NCBI RefSeq assembly: GCF_019929225.1
Contig: NZ_JAHZPA010000006.1
Span: 111,780-175,779, forward strand
Length of the DNA: 64,000 nucleotides
Direction of reading: 5' to 3'
From: Streptococcus sanguinis
Lineage (GTDB): Bacteria; Bacillota; Bacilli; Lactobacillales; Streptococcaceae
Of the stretch, positions 1 to 8,518 are shown piece by piece. Each line of letters opens with the position of its first letter. The stretch's first letter is position 1. The notes below the pieces were generated by a model that saw nothing but the letters and a program-made list of their open reading frames with translations, did no database searches and was not told the DNA's origin. Both the position numbers and the translations under genes were made by a program.

Positions 1-59
1 AGACATGGACCTGTTAGTCCTTCTTGTTTTACTGCTTCTTCAGAACAGTAAATAATCAT
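1..59 (-). CDS. possible 5' end of a gene leaving the window
   Basis: An ATG at 59 (minus strand) opens a frame that stays open to the window edge, starting MIIYCSEEAV. A weak AAGG lies about 9 nt upstream. It follows the msmK-like gene on the same strand, so a further nan-locus gene is plausible. Nineteen codons are too few to identify a family, and the frame could be accidental. Confidence 0.3.
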   Translation of the reverse strand, partial: MIIYCSEEAVKQEGLTGPC

Positions 60-142
60 TTTTAGAACCTTAACTCGATAAATTCACTCCCTTTTAATAA
101 TTCTCTTTTTAAAGATAGCGTTTTCATTTTTATTTAAAATTC

Positions 143-1279
143 TTAGATTTTGATTCTCTCCTGACTATCAAAATCAAATATATGAGCCTTAGGCATCTTA
201 AAGGTAAAGCGAATCTTAGAGCCAGGCTCCAAATAGTTAGAAGCTTCCACTTTGGCTGAAAATTCTTGTACACCAGCCTTACAATAGAGAACAGACTCAC
301 TGCCTAGCAACTCAGAAACGGTGACTTCAGCATCTACAGTGCTATCTGGAAAAGTATCTTCTACTATCAACTCAGCCGAGATATCCTCTGGTCGAATGCC
401 CAGTATCACTTTCTTTCCTTGATAGCCTTTTTCTTCTAGGATTTTACGCTGACCGTCTGGGAGTCCAACAGCAAAGCCTTGTCCATCTGTAAGCTGATTA
501 CCCTCTAAGTTCACTTCAAAGAAATTCATGGCTGGACTGCCGATAAAACCTGCCACAAATTTATTAGCTGGTTCGTTATAAAGTTCCTGCGGCGTACCGA
601 TTTGCTCGATTCGACCGATAGTACCTGTTCCTGCTTCATTCTTAGTAGCTGACATGATAACGATGCGGTCAGCCAAGGTCATGGCCTCGGTCTGGTCGTG
701 GGTTACATAGATTGTCGTCGCTCCGATACGGCGGTGAATTTTTGCGATTTCTGCCCGCATGGACACGCGCAGTTTAGCATCCAAGTTAGACAAGGGCTCA
801 TCCATAAGGAAGACTTTGGCATCACGAACAATCGCCCGCCCCATAGCTACACGCTGACGCTGACCACCAGATAAGTCGGCCGGTTTACGATCCAGCAGCT
901 CTTTCAGCCCAAGGATTTCCGCCGCTTCCTGGACTCTTTTGTCAATATCAGCCTTGTCATACTTGCGAAGCTTAAGTCCGAATGCCATATTGTCATAAAC
1001 AGTCATGTGAGGATAAAGGGCATAATTTTGGAAAACCATGGCGATATCCCGATCTTTAGGAGCAATGTCATTGACAAGATTTTGATCAATATAGAGCTCC
1101 CCTTCTGTGATATCCTCAAGTCCTGCAATCATCCGCAAGGTTGTTGATTTTCCGCAACCGGAAGGTCCTACAAAAACGATAAACTCCTTATCCTTAATAT
1201 CCAAATCAAAATTTTCAACAGAGTAAAAATCACTATTAGGATATTTTTTATATAGTTTATTTAGTGTTAAGGTTGTCAT
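143..1279 (-). CDS. msmK: MsmK/UgpC-type sugar ABC transporter ATP-binding protein
   Basis: This is a 378-residue cytoplasmic ATPase that powers carbohydrate ABC importers. It has Walker A GPSGCGKST (38-46), a Q-loop around VFQNYALYPH (82-91), the signature LSGGQ (136-140), Walker B VFLMDEP (156-162) and a THD H-loop. The C-terminal ~130 residues form the TOBE/OB regulatory domain typical of the MalK/UgpC/MsmK branch. No permease or binding-protein gene is visible nearby; in streptococci one MsmK often serves several importers, including a sialic acid importer. It starts 13 bp after nanE and is probably co-transcribed with it. Assignment to the branch is firm; the transporter it serves is inferred from context. 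Confidence 0.9.
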   Translation of the reverse strand: MTTLTLNKLYKKYPNSDFYSVENFDLDIKDKEFIVFVGPSGCGKSTTLRMIAGLEDITEGELYIDQNLVNDIAPKDRDIAMVFQNYALYPHMTVYDNMAFGLKLRKYDKADIDKRVQEAAEILGLKELLDRKPADLSGGQRQRVAMGRAIVRDAKVFLMDEPLSNLDAKLRVSMRAEIAKIHRRIGATTIYVTHDQTEAMTLADRIVIMSATKNEAGTGTIGRIEQIGTPQELYNEPANKFVAGFIGSPAMNFFEVNLEGNQLTDGQGFAVGLPDGQRKILEEKGYQGKKVILGIRPEDISAELIVEDTFPDSTVDAEVTVSELLGSESVLYCKAGVQEFSAKVEASNYLEPGSKIRFTFKMPKAHIFDFDSQERIKI

Positions 1280-1292
1280 TCATCTACCTCAC

Positions 1293-1991
1293 TTATTTTA
1301 ATCCTGCAACAAAGCGCTCTGTAATTTCTTTAGGGCGAGTAATGGCTCCGCCGACAACGATGCCTCTTACACCCAAATCATGTATCTGCTTGGCTTGACT
1401 TGGATAATGAATCTTTCCTTCAGCGATGACGTCAAAGCCTGCTTGGCACAAGCGGCGGATGAGCTCAATGTCCGGTCCGTCAACCTTAGGGCTGTAGGAA
1501 GTGTAGCCCGACAAGGTCGTGCCGACAAAGTCTACACCAGCTTCTACAGCAGCAGCAGCTTCCTCATAGGTACTGATATCTGCCATCAATAGCTGATGAG
1601 GATACTTGGACTTGACCTGCTTGATGAAATCCGCAACTGTCAAGCCATCATGGCGCTCCCGCTTGGTACAGTCCAGAGCAATGACTTCAATATCCAGAGC
1701 AGCCAACTCATCCACTTCCCGCATGGTAGCCGTGATAAAAGGCTCTTGTGGCGGATAGTCGCGTTTGATAATTCCGATGATGGGCAGAGAAGTTACTTCC
1801 TTAATCTCCCGAATATCGCGAACGCTATTAGCTCGAATACCGACAGCACCGCCTTGCTCAGCAGCCTTGACCAAGAGAGGAATGACTCCTCCAGCTTCCG
1901 TATAAAGCGGCTCCTGGGGCAAGGCTTGACAAGAAACAATGATGCCGTCTTTAATCTTGGCTATCAAGTCATCTTTTAAAATCTGTGACAT
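1293..1991 (-). CDS. nanE: N-acetylmannosamine-6-phosphate 2-epimerase
   Basis: NanE (232 aa) is a TIM-barrel enzyme that converts ManNAc-6-P to GlcNAc-6-P in sialic acid catabolism. Family motifs are visible: [10 protein letters not shown] near residue 50, [10 protein letters not shown] near 75, [12 protein letters not shown] near 110 (catalytic Lys region) and [14 protein letters not shown] near the C-terminus. The ATG at 1991 is preceded by AAAGGAG. The gene leads an operon with the downstream msmK-like ATPase and has its own promoter with an overlapping cre site (2145-2175), implying catabolite control. The acetyl esterase just upstream fits use of O-acetylated sialic acids. Confidence 0.95.
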   Translation of the reverse strand: MSQILKDDLIAKIKDGIIVSCQALPQEPLYTEAGGVIPLLVKAAEQGGAVGIRANSVRDIREIKEVTSLPIIGIIKRDYPPQEPFITATMREVDELAALDIEVIALDCTKRERHDGLTVADFIKQVKSKYPHQLLMADISTYEEAAAAVEAGVDFVGTTLSGYTSYSPKVDGPDIELIRRLCQAGFDVIAEGKIHYPSQAKQIHDLGVRGIVVGGAITRPKEITERFVAGLK

Positions 1992-2144
1992 GAATATACA
2001 ATCTCCTTTCGTATGACATCGGTCTGATCAGATAGTCTAACAACTATCTCGGACCTCAGGTAGAGCAGGGAAGAAGGCCGCAAACAAATATTTTTACTTC
2101 CTTATCCTAGACTCCATTTTTTAACTCGAGTATTTCATAATGTT

Positions 2145-2175
2145 ATTATAAATAATTTTTAAAGCGCTTTCAATA
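2145..2175 (-). promoter_or_regulatory. nanE promoter overlapped by a CcpA cre site
   Basis: On the minus strand TTGAAA (2168-2173), a 17-nt spacer and TATAAT (2145-2150) form a near-consensus promoter about 150 nt upstream of nanE. The -35 is embedded in TTGAAAGCGCTTTAA, a cre-like sequence. A site placed there would let CcpA block RNA polymerase when glucose is present. The promoter call is strong; CcpA binding is inferred from consensus. Confidence 0.7.
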
Positions 2176-2224
2176 TTGTTTGGAATTTAGATTTTAGTTT
2201 CCGAATTTTCCAGAAAAACAGAAA

Positions 2225-2246
2225 TTCCTGAAAGTACTTTCAGGAA
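2225..2246. repeat. 22-bp perfect palindrome upstream of the nanE promoter
   Basis: TTCCTGAAAGT and its exact reverse complement abut with no spacer. It sits about 50 bp upstream of the nanE -35 and downstream of the acetyl esterase. It could be a regulator operator (for example a sialic-acid sensor) or a simple hairpin. No T-run follows on either strand, so a terminator is unlikely. Confidence 0.5.
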
Positions 2247-2323
2247 TCCGTTTTGTAGAAAAGTCAATGAAAGAGCGAGCAAACTTCTAAAAAGATTCTC
2301 ATTTCTATACTCCCTCAGGCAAG

Positions 2324-2353
2324 TAAAAAGGGCTAGACAAAGGCCTAGCCCCA
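2324..2353 (-). terminator. terminator of the acetyl esterase gene
   Basis: Read on the minus strand, GGGCTAG pairs with CTAGCCC around a short loop and is followed by TTTTTA, 16 bp past the esterase stop codon. Confidence 0.75.
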
Positions 2354-2368
2354 AAGGGGGGACGAATA

Positions 2369-3370
2369 TTATCTCTCTGATTTAAAGTCCGAAATGAGAG
2401 AAAGTCTTTTTATTTTGGTTCCGCAGAGCCAGTTAAAGACAGTATCGCTGACACGGACATTCATAGCCTCATGCCCATATTCAGGCAGGAGATGATACTC
2501 CTTTTCTCCAGCCAAACGGTTATAAATGGCAAACTGCGTGATAGGATAGCAAACATCATCCTCCAGGCCAATAATCATCTGCACTGGACAGCTAATACGA
2601 TGGGCCAGATTTTTCACGTCAATATAAGCAAGTGTCTGCAACAACTGCTCTTCTGTCTCATGAAAAGGATCATGGAATTTGAAATAACGAAAGAGCTCAT
2701 CATAGGCTTCACTGGTATTGCCAATCTCCAAAACCCGTCTAAAGTCCACAAGGAAGGGATAGATGGCTACAGTCTGCTTGATCCGAGAGTTTAAAGCAGC
2801 TGCCACTAGGGCCAAGGCTCCGCCCTGTGAACCGCCAAAACTAGACAAACGATTTTCATCCACGAAGTCCAAACCAGCCACTAGCTCGACCAAGGTGTAA
2901 ACATCCAGATAGACATCCTTGAAAAAAAGCTGATCCGGTCCATCCAGAGCCCCGCGGATAATATGTCCTTTAACAGTATTGCCGCGGACTTCTCTATCAC
3001 CATCCAGTGAATAGCCAGACTGACCACGGACATCCATTGACACCACACCCCAGCCCGCTGCCGTATAGGCCAGCATATCAGCCCAATCCCAGCCCTGCCC
3101 CATATAACCATGGAAATGAAACAATACCGGAACTTTTTCTGATAACTTAGGCACAACTAGCTTAGCATAGATTTGCCCACCGTTTCCAGACTTGAAGGTT
3201 AGCTCATAGCAAGTCGCATATGCAATTTGAAAATCTTTTTCCAGCAACTGGTAGTCCTGAGGCACTTCCACCTCCGCCACTTGTTTATTCCAAAAGGTAT
3301 CAAAATCGTCGGGCATTTCATCTCTTCCGCGATAATCTAACATTTCTTTAAGTAAAGTAGGGTTTTTCAT
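2369..3370 (-). CDS. axe1: acetyl esterase, Axe1/cephalosporin-C deacetylase family
   Basis: This is a 333-residue alpha/beta hydrolase of the acetylxylan esterase family. The nucleophile Ser181 lies in GGSQGG (179-184). The acid is Asp271 or Asp272 in GLEDDVCYP and the His is 300 in YGHEAMN. There is no signal peptide, so it acts in the cytoplasm. In related streptococci an esterase of this family sits beside sialic acid genes and removes O-acetyl groups from imported sialic acid; its position just upstream of nanE supports that role here. Xylan-derived acetyl esters are the alternative substrate suggested by the family name. It has its own terminator. Confidence 0.88.
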   Translation of the reverse strand: MKNPTLLKEMLDYRGRDEMPDDFDTFWNKQVAEVEVPQDYQLLEKDFQIAYATCYELTFKSGNGGQIYAKLVVPKLSEKVPVLFHFHGYMGQGWDWADMLAYTAAGWGVVSMDVRGQSGYSLDGDREVRGNTVKGHIIRGALDGPDQLFFKDVYLDVYTLVELVAGLDFVDENRLSSFGGSQGGALALVAAALNSRIKQTVAIYPFLVDFRRVLEIGNTSEAYDELFRYFKFHDPFHETEEQLLQTLAYIDVKNLAHRISCPVQMIIGLEDDVCYPITQFAIYNRLAGEKEYHLLPEYGHEAMNVRVSDTVFNWLCGTKIKRLSLISDFKSER

Positions 3371-3485
3371 GTCTTATCCTCCCAACGATTCTTGAGACCT
3401 CTTTCATCATACCATATAAAGAGGAAGTTTTCAATAGGTTAATATATAGATTTTCTGTTTTTCTGAAATTTGTCGGGCCCACTAC

Positions 3486-4166
3486 CTAAGAACCTATATG
3501 AAGCAGGAGCAGTAAATAGAACAAACTAAATCCTATGTTTAGGCCGGCTCCGTTAAGGTAGGGGCGTCCGATTCTCAGCTTTTCTACCAGTAAGATAGTC
3601 AACAGACTCAGCGGTAAAGGAGTCAGCAGCCCCAGATAAGCAGGCAATATTGTCTGACCGGTAACTATTAGCAGTGAGTAAACGAACCAGCCTAGACCGG
3701 TCAGGGCGATAGCTGTTCGCCAGGTTATATCTAGAAAGAGTACCGCTTCATTGATAAGCTCGCTATCTTCGTCTGAGCAGACCTGTCCTTTGCTTCGTTT
3801 ATAAACCTTTTTGCTGATGATCCCAACGTAGTAAAAGGCCACATGTGCCACCGGCGACAGAGCAAATCCAATTCCTAACAAGGCTATTGACAGATAGGCC
3901 CACAAGCCCTTATTTGTCAAACCAAAGAGAGCATAAAGCGAGACTAACATAAGAGGGATTGAGAAGTTAGCCACCAGAGCACCTAGACGCAGCCGACCGA
4001 CAGAGCCAGACAGCATCAGCATAGCCAGCTTCTTATTGCCAATCCGACTCTGCTCCGTAAAGGAAGCATAACTTTTCTTGTTTACCTCAAAGCCAACCAG
4101 CAGAATATCCCCCAACAACCAGCAAAGACCACTCAACAGCCCAGCCCACAAAGATAAAAAAATCAC
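3486..4166 (-). CDS. multi-pass membrane protein of unknown function
   Basis: The 226-residue product is strongly hydrophobic, with about six predicted membrane helices (roughly 2-28, 68-88, 92-118, 145-168, 174-192 and 205-224). A charged cytoplasmic loop, KKVYKRSKGQVCSDEDSE, lies near 120-137. The start is GTG at 4166, supported by AAAGGAG 7 nt upstream. It is separated from the esterase by about 115 bp with no clear operon link. I recognise no catalytic motif. Confidence 0.7.
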   Translation of the reverse strand: MIFLSLWAGLLSGLCWLLGDILLVGFEVNKKSYASFTEQSRIGNKKLAMLMLSGSVGRLRLGALVANFSIPLMLVSLYALFGLTNKGLWAYLSIALLGIGFALSPVAHVAFYYVGIISKKVYKRSKGQVCSDEDSELINEAVLFLDITWRTAIALTGLGWFVYSLLIVTGQTILPAYLGLLTPLPLSLLTILLVEKLRIGRPYLNGAGLNIGFSLFYLLLLLHIGS

Positions 4167-4268
4167 ATTGCTCTCCTTTTTTCCATTGTCCCCTTATCTT
4201 AGCACAAAAGCTCGCTCAATAACAAGTAGTTAGAAGGTTTACGTCTTTTTATCCCAGCAAGCTCTTTT

Positions 4269-4528
4269 CGTTAAGAGATCTAGCACTCACGTCGCTACGC
4301 TCCTCAGCATCAATGTCTCTAAGCTCAGCTTCGACCGACGGTCTTGCCTCGCTATGTGTTTCTTCAAGGTATATAGCTTTCTTTCTAACGGACAAAACTG
4401 CATCCATTGCTCTATGACTCAACTTTGTCCTACGGACACGTTTCGTTAAGACACATAGCGCTCACGTCGCTCCGCTCCTCAGCATCAATGTCTCTAAGCT
4501 CGGCTTCGACCAGAGGTCTTGCCTCGCT
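4269..4528. repeat. two 85-bp imperfect direct repeats, 175-bp period
   Basis: Copies at 4269-4353 and 4444-4528 both run from CGTTAAG to GCCTCGCT and differ at only about nine positions. They fill most of the 443-bp gap between the membrane protein and adhE. Both copies keep an open minus-strand frame containing EAELRDIDAEERSDVSA, with most changes silent or conservative. That could mean decayed coding sequence or a dispersed intergenic element. There is no transposase or terminal inverted repeat. Confidence 0.75.
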
Positions 4529-4540
4529 GAGACACATAGA

Positions 4541-4570
4541 AAAATCCCCCACCAAAAGGCAGGGGATGAT
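4541..4570 (-). terminator. adhE terminator
   Basis: On the minus strand CCCCTGCC pairs with GGTGGGGG (two wobble pairs) around TTTT, followed by ATTTTT. It lies about 40 bp past the adhE stop. Confidence 0.8.
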
Positions 4571-4609
4571 CGACAAACTGTCTTATTCTTAATTGAGGAA
4601 GCTGCTCGC

Positions 4610-7264
4610 TTATTTGCGGCGTCCTGGGCGTTCCTTGTAGCCATAGTAAGCGTCTTCGATGATTTCCTGCATGTGGTCAACCATTGGAAGGCGTGGGTTG
4701 GCTGGAGAACATTGGTCTTCGTAGGCAAGGAAGGCCAATTCGCGTGAATGTTCTTTCCATTCTTTTTCGTCAATACCTTGAGCCTTGAAGTTCATTTCGA
4801 TACCGACACGTTCTCCCAGTTCATAAACAGCTTTCGCAAATGATTCAACACCTTCTTCTGGAGTAGAAGCTGGCAAGCCAAGCATACGAGCGATGTCTTG
4901 GTATTTCTCATCCGCACGGTAGTAGTTGTACTTAGGCCATGTCGCTGTCTTAGCTGGACGTGTACCGTTGTAGCGGATTACATATGGCAGCAAGATCGCA
5001 TTGGTACGACCGTGGATCGTATGGAACTGAGCACCAATCTTATGGGCCATAGAGTGGGAAATTCCCAGGAAGGCATTGGCAAAGGCCATACCAGCGATAG
5101 TAGAGGCATTGTGCATCTTTTCGCGAGAGTGGAAGTCAGCGTTCTTAACAGAGCTTTCCAGATTTTCAAAGACTAGTTTGATAGCTTGGAGAGCCAAACC
5201 ATCCGTAAAGTCGCTGGCCATCTGAGATACATAAGCTTCTGTTGCGTGAGTCAGAACATCCATACCAGTGTCTGCTGCAACAAATCCTGGAACAGTCAGT
5301 ACCAGAGCTGGGTCTACGATGGCTACAGTTGGAGTCAGAGAGTAGTCAGCGATTGGGTACTTACGGTTGTTAGCCTTGTCAGAGATAACGGCAAACGGTG
5401 TTACTTCTGAACCTGTACCAGATGTTGTAGGAATTGCGATAAACTTAGTCTTCTTACCAAGCAACGGGAATTTGAAGGCACGTTTACGGATATCCATGAA
5501 TTTTTGCACAAGGTCACGGAAATCCACTTCTGGTTGCTCATAGAAGAGCCACATTACTTTAGCTGCGTCCATTGGTGAACCACCACCAAGCGCGATGATT
5601 GTATCAGGTTTGAAGGTACGCATAATCTCCGTACCACGTTCAACAGTTGTGATATCTGGATCTGGCTCTACGTCTGCAAAGATTTGGTAAACAACCTTAT
5701 TACGACGAAGATCGAGTTGTTCGATGATACGATCTAGGAAACCAAGCTCTACCATAGCATGGTCTGTAACGATCATGACACGTTCCACATCACGACATTT
5801 TTGCAGGTATTGGATAGAGTCACGCTCGAAGTAAGTTTTTGAAGGGAGTTTCATCCATTGCATATTATTTCTACGTCTTCCTACTTTTTTGATGTTCAAG
5901 AGATTCACAGCACTAACGTTATCACCAACTGAGTTGCGACCATAAGATCCACAGCCCAGTGTCAATGATGGCAGGAAGGCATTATAAACATCCCCGATAC
6001 CGCCGAAAGTGGAAGGTGAGTTGCAAATAACACGGATGGCACGAACAGCTTTACCAAATTCCTTAGTCAACTCTTCGTCCGCTGTATGGATAGCAGCTGA
6101 GTGACCAAGACCATGGAATTCTACCATTTGACGGGCTTTTTCAACACCGTCTTCACGAGATTCAGACTTGAGAACAGCGATGACAGGTGACAGTTTTTCA
6201 CGTGTCAACGGCTCTTTTTCACCAACTTCTTTACACTCTGCAGCCAAGATATTCGTATCTTCTGGCACGCTGAAGCCTGCTTGCTCTGCAATCCAAGTAG
6301 CTGGCTTACCAACGATATCCGGATTGAGCTTAGCACCAGCACAGTTCTTGCTGTTTGCCTTAGCACCGAAGCAGAACTCTTCCAACAGAGCTTTTTCTTT
6401 CTTATTGACAAAGTAGGTATGATAAGATTTGAACTCTGCTACAAATTCATCATAAACTTCCTTGTCAATGATAACCGCTTGCTCAGAAGCACAGACCATA
6501 CCATTGTCAAAGGACTTAGACATAACGATATCATGCGCTGCTTGACGGATATTAGCGGATTTTTCCACATAAGCTGGTACGTTTCCGGCACCAACCCCAA
6601 GAGCTGGCTTACCACATGAATAAGCTGCCTTCACCATTGCATTACCACCTGTCGCAAGGATTGTTGCGATTCCTTCGTGGTTCATGAGTGCAGAAGTTGC
6701 TTCCATAGATGGCGCTGTAATCCACTGTACACAGTTTTCAGGCGCACCTGCTGCAATCGCTGCATCACGCACGATTTGTGCTGCATGAGCAGAAGATTCT
6801 TGAGCTGATGGGTGGAAAGCAAAGATGATCGGATTACGAGTCTTCAAGGAAATCAAAGATTTGAAAATCGCTGTTGAAGTCGGGTTGGTTGTTGGAGTAA
6901 TTCCGCAGACAACACCCACTGGCTCCGCAATCAAGGTCAAACCAGTCACATCATCTTCCTGAATAACACCGACAGTTTTCGTGTGGCGCATATTATTCAC
7001 AACGTGCTCACAGGCAAATAGGTTTTTAGTCGCCTTATCTTCAAAAACTCCGCGACCCGTTTCTTCATAAGCATGCAGAGCCAACTCACCATGGGCATCC
7101 AAAGCTGCTACAGAGGCCTTGGCTACGATGTAGTCCACCTGTTCCTGATTCAGCTTTCTCATTTCCTCGAGTGCAACCAGACCTTTTTGCACCAATTCGT
7201 CGACATGCTTTTGCGCTGCCAAAGCCTTGTCTTCTTGTTCTACCGTTTTCTTCTTTTCAGCCAT
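4610..7264 (-). CDS. adhE: bifunctional acetaldehyde-CoA/alcohol dehydrogenase
   Basis: AdhE (884 aa) reduces acetyl-CoA to acetaldehyde and then ethanol, reoxidising two NADH during fermentation; the protein usually forms spirosomes. The N-terminal half is a CoA-acylating aldehyde dehydrogenase with the catalytic Cys in the MVCASEQAV segment. The C-terminal half is an iron-dependent alcohol dehydrogenase with GGGSPMDAAK and His metal ligands in the HSMAHKIGAQFH region. An in-frame codon extends to 7336, but MAEKK at 7264 is the real start: GGAGG sits 7 nt upstream and the extension crosses the promoter. Length fits the family. Redox control by Rex is indicated by the operator at 7314-7331. 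Confidence 0.97.
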   Translation of the reverse strand: MAEKKKTVEQEDKALAAQKHVDELVQKGLVALEEMRKLNQEQVDYIVAKASVAALDAHGELALHAYEETGRGVFEDKATKNLFACEHVVNNMRHTKTVGVIQEDDVTGLTLIAEPVGVVCGITPTTNPTSTAIFKSLISLKTRNPIIFAFHPSAQESSAHAAQIVRDAAIAAGAPENCVQWITAPSMEATSALMNHEGIATILATGGNAMVKAAYSCGKPALGVGAGNVPAYVEKSANIRQAAHDIVMSKSFDNGMVCASEQAVIIDKEVYDEFVAEFKSYHTYFVNKKEKALLEEFCFGAKANSKNCAGAKLNPDIVGKPATWIAEQAGFSVPEDTNILAAECKEVGEKEPLTREKLSPVIAVLKSESREDGVEKARQMVEFHGLGHSAAIHTADEELTKEFGKAVRAIRVICNSPSTFGGIGDVYNAFLPSLTLGCGSYGRNSVGDNVSAVNLLNIKKVGRRRNNMQWMKLPSKTYFERDSIQYLQKCRDVERVMIVTDHAMVELGFLDRIIEQLDLRRNKVVYQIFADVEPDPDITTVERGTEIMRTFKPDTIIALGGGSPMDAAKVMWLFYEQPEVDFRDLVQKFMDIRKRAFKFPLLGKKTKFIAIPTTSGTGSEVTPFAVISDKANNRKYPIADYSLTPTVAIVDPALVLTVPGFVAADTGMDVLTHATEAYVSQMASDFTDGLALQAIKLVFENLESSVKNADFHSREKMHNASTIAGMAFANAFLGISHSMAHKIGAQFHTIHGRTNAILLPYVIRYNGTRPAKTATWPKYNYYRADEKYQDIARMLGLPASTPEEGVESFAKAVYELGERVGIEMNFKAQGIDEKEWKEHSRELAFLAYEDQCSPANPRLPMVDHMQEIIEDAYYGYKERPGRRK

Positions 7265-7313
7265 TCTATTCCTCCAATGGTTTTGCCTTAGGTTAGACGA
7301 AGAACTCCAACCT

Positions 7314-7331
7314 TTGTTAAATATTTCACAA
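7314..7331 (-). promoter_or_regulatory. Rex operator at the adhE transcription start
   Basis: TTGTGAAATATTTAACAA on the minus strand is one mismatch from the palindromic Rex consensus (TTGTGA-N6-TCACAA). It lies just downstream of the -10, where Rex bound without NADH would block adhE. Rex control of adhE is established in several streptococci. Confidence 0.75.
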
Positions 7332-7335
7332 TTCA

Positions 7336-7364
7336 ATTATAACCCATTTGATGATTTTTGTAAA
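7336..7364 (-). promoter_or_regulatory. adhE promoter
   Basis: TTTACA (7359-7364), a 17-nt spacer and TATAAT (7336-7341) on the minus strand give a near-consensus sigma-A promoter about 65 nt upstream of the adhE start. Confidence 0.8.
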
Positions 7365-7374
7365 CACTTTCACT

Positions 7375-7414
7375 TAACATTCACAAACTTTTTCCTGTTA
7401 TTTTGTGAATGTTA
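7375..7414. promoter_or_regulatory. 13-bp inverted repeat upstream of the adhE -35
   Basis: TAACATTCACAAA (7375-7387) and its exact complement (7402-7414) are separated by 14 bp. The inner TTCACAA/TTGTGAA halves look like Rex half sites in inverted order. It may be a second Rex-related site or another redox regulator's operator. Confidence 0.55.
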
Positions 7415-7514
7415 TACAATAAGCGCTGATTTGCCAGATTATTTTTGTCTATTTTGTGAAAAAATTTTTTAATTTTTTAGAGATTTCACATACTTTTTGT
7501 TTTCACATAATATA

Positions 7515-7528
7515 TGAAAGCGCTTTCT
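7515..7528. promoter_or_regulatory. cre-like site between adhE and the LXG module
   Basis: TGAAAGCGCTTTCT matches the CcpA cre consensus except at the last position. It is about 150 bp upstream of the adhE -35. Confidence 0.5.
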
Positions 7529-7540
7529 TGGTTTAGATAT

Positions 7541-7566
7541 AAAAGGCTCGGATGAACCGAGCTGAT
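7541..7566 (-). terminator. terminator of the LXG effector operon
   Basis: On the minus strand GCTCGG-TTCAT-CCGAGC is followed by CTTTTATAT. It lies about 60 bp past the last gene of the LXG module. Confidence 0.65.
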
Positions 7567-7622
7567 CTTTACTTTATAAACATCAAAAAGATGAACCTTA
7601 ATTCCCATTTTTAATAATAATC

Positions 7623-8240
7623 TCAATCGTCATCATAAACACGTTCACCATGGATTTGGATGTACTCCTCACGCTTCTTATCCAATTCTTCCCAGATGGG
7701 ATCGTCAATAGCGTCAATCGTTTGAATTTCTTCCAAACTCATCTCATTTGCTTCATCAAAGGTTAGAGATAAGATATCTTGGTGCTTTTCCTTGAATTCC
7801 TCGACTGTTAGCCATGTTTTCTTATCATCTTCACTGATTTGTCCATCAATAGCAATTGCAATTTCAAGCGCCATAATATACATAGCACGCTTATCAACTG
7901 TTAAAACATCCAAATAATTAGAAGCGATTCTTAGATATTTTCCCTTTTCTCTACCGTCGCTTTCATAACTTCCCTCATAATCCAAATCAATATTTTCATA
8001 TTTTTGGGAATTTATTGCACTGCCACCTTTAACCTTGGCATCTTTCCAACGAGAGCCACTTGCTCCCCACTTATCTAACCGCAAAGATAAATAGAAGTCA
8101 TTTTGCAGCATCTCATCATCACCAACGTTGGAGTAACTTATTTTCTTGCCATTCCGTTCCTTAAACCACATCTTCCAAACAAGCTCTCTAGTTGTGAAGT
8201 CTATTTTTTTCGTAAAATCACTTTTAATATATAGTTTCAT
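7623..8240 (-). CDS. uncharacterised protein, candidate immunity protein
   Basis: This 205-residue soluble protein is very acidic at its C-terminus (ending VYDDD) and has no signal peptide or membrane helix. The middle reads LDVLTVDKRAMYIMALEIAIAIDGQISEDDK, an amphipathic helical region. It is the last gene of the LXG module, directly after a short toxin-tail-like ORF and before a terminator. That position and the soluble acidic character are typical of cytoplasmic immunity proteins in polymorphic toxin loci, but I recognise no named family. It is AT-rich compared with adhE. The immunity role is inferred from context only. Confidence 0.65.
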   Translation of the reverse strand: MKLYIKSDFTKKIDFTTRELVWKMWFKERNGKKISYSNVGDDEMLQNDFYLSLRLDKWGASGSRWKDAKVKGGSAINSQKYENIDLDYEGSYESDGREKGKYLRIASNYLDVLTVDKRAMYIMALEIAIAIDGQISEDDKKTWLTVEEFKEKHQDILSLTFDEANEMSLEEIQTIDAIDDPIWEELDKKREEYIQIHGERVYDDD

Positions 8241-8254
8241 ATTCCCTCCTAATT

Positions 8255-8497
8255 TCAGTAATTATTTTGATAAGTTTTCCAAATTCTATTGAAGATTTCT
8301 TCTTTAACAGTTTTATTAAGGTTTTTTAAGTTATCATTAGTGTTAATCCAATCCCATATTGAGTTTTTATTGTAAATATTCTTAATGTCAATATGCTCAT
8401 TCACTCCATACCCCGATTTACCACTTCCAGATTGAACCTGGAATACTCCTTCACCATTCGAACCACTAGTTGGCTCCCAATCTACACGAAGTTTCAC
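8255..8497 (-). CDS. short orphan toxin-tail-like ORF
   Basis: This 80-residue ORF has a GTG start at 8497 with AGGA 9 nt upstream. The sequence VDWEP...GVFQVQSGSGKSGYG...EHIDIKNI...IWDWINTN reads like the C-terminal end of a polymorphic toxin rather than a full protein, because it starts abruptly inside a folded-looking segment. It lies between the membrane immunity candidate (21 bp upstream) and the soluble candidate (14 bp downstream). Two readings are possible: a displaced orphan toxin tail kept with its immunity gene, or a small independent protein. Confidence 0.5.
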   Translation of the reverse strand: MKLRVDWEPTSGSNGEGVFQVQSGSGKSGYGVNEHIDIKNIYNKNSIWDWINTNDNLKNLNKTVKEEIFNRIWKTYQNNY

Positions 8498-8518
8498 TTT
8501 TCGATTTCCTATTCGACT

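Noticed and set aside
4407..4592. 61-codon plus-strand ORF over the tandem repeat
   Set aside because: It lies in the repeat region and adhE terminator, is Ser/Leu/Arg-rich low complexity and has no ribosome site.
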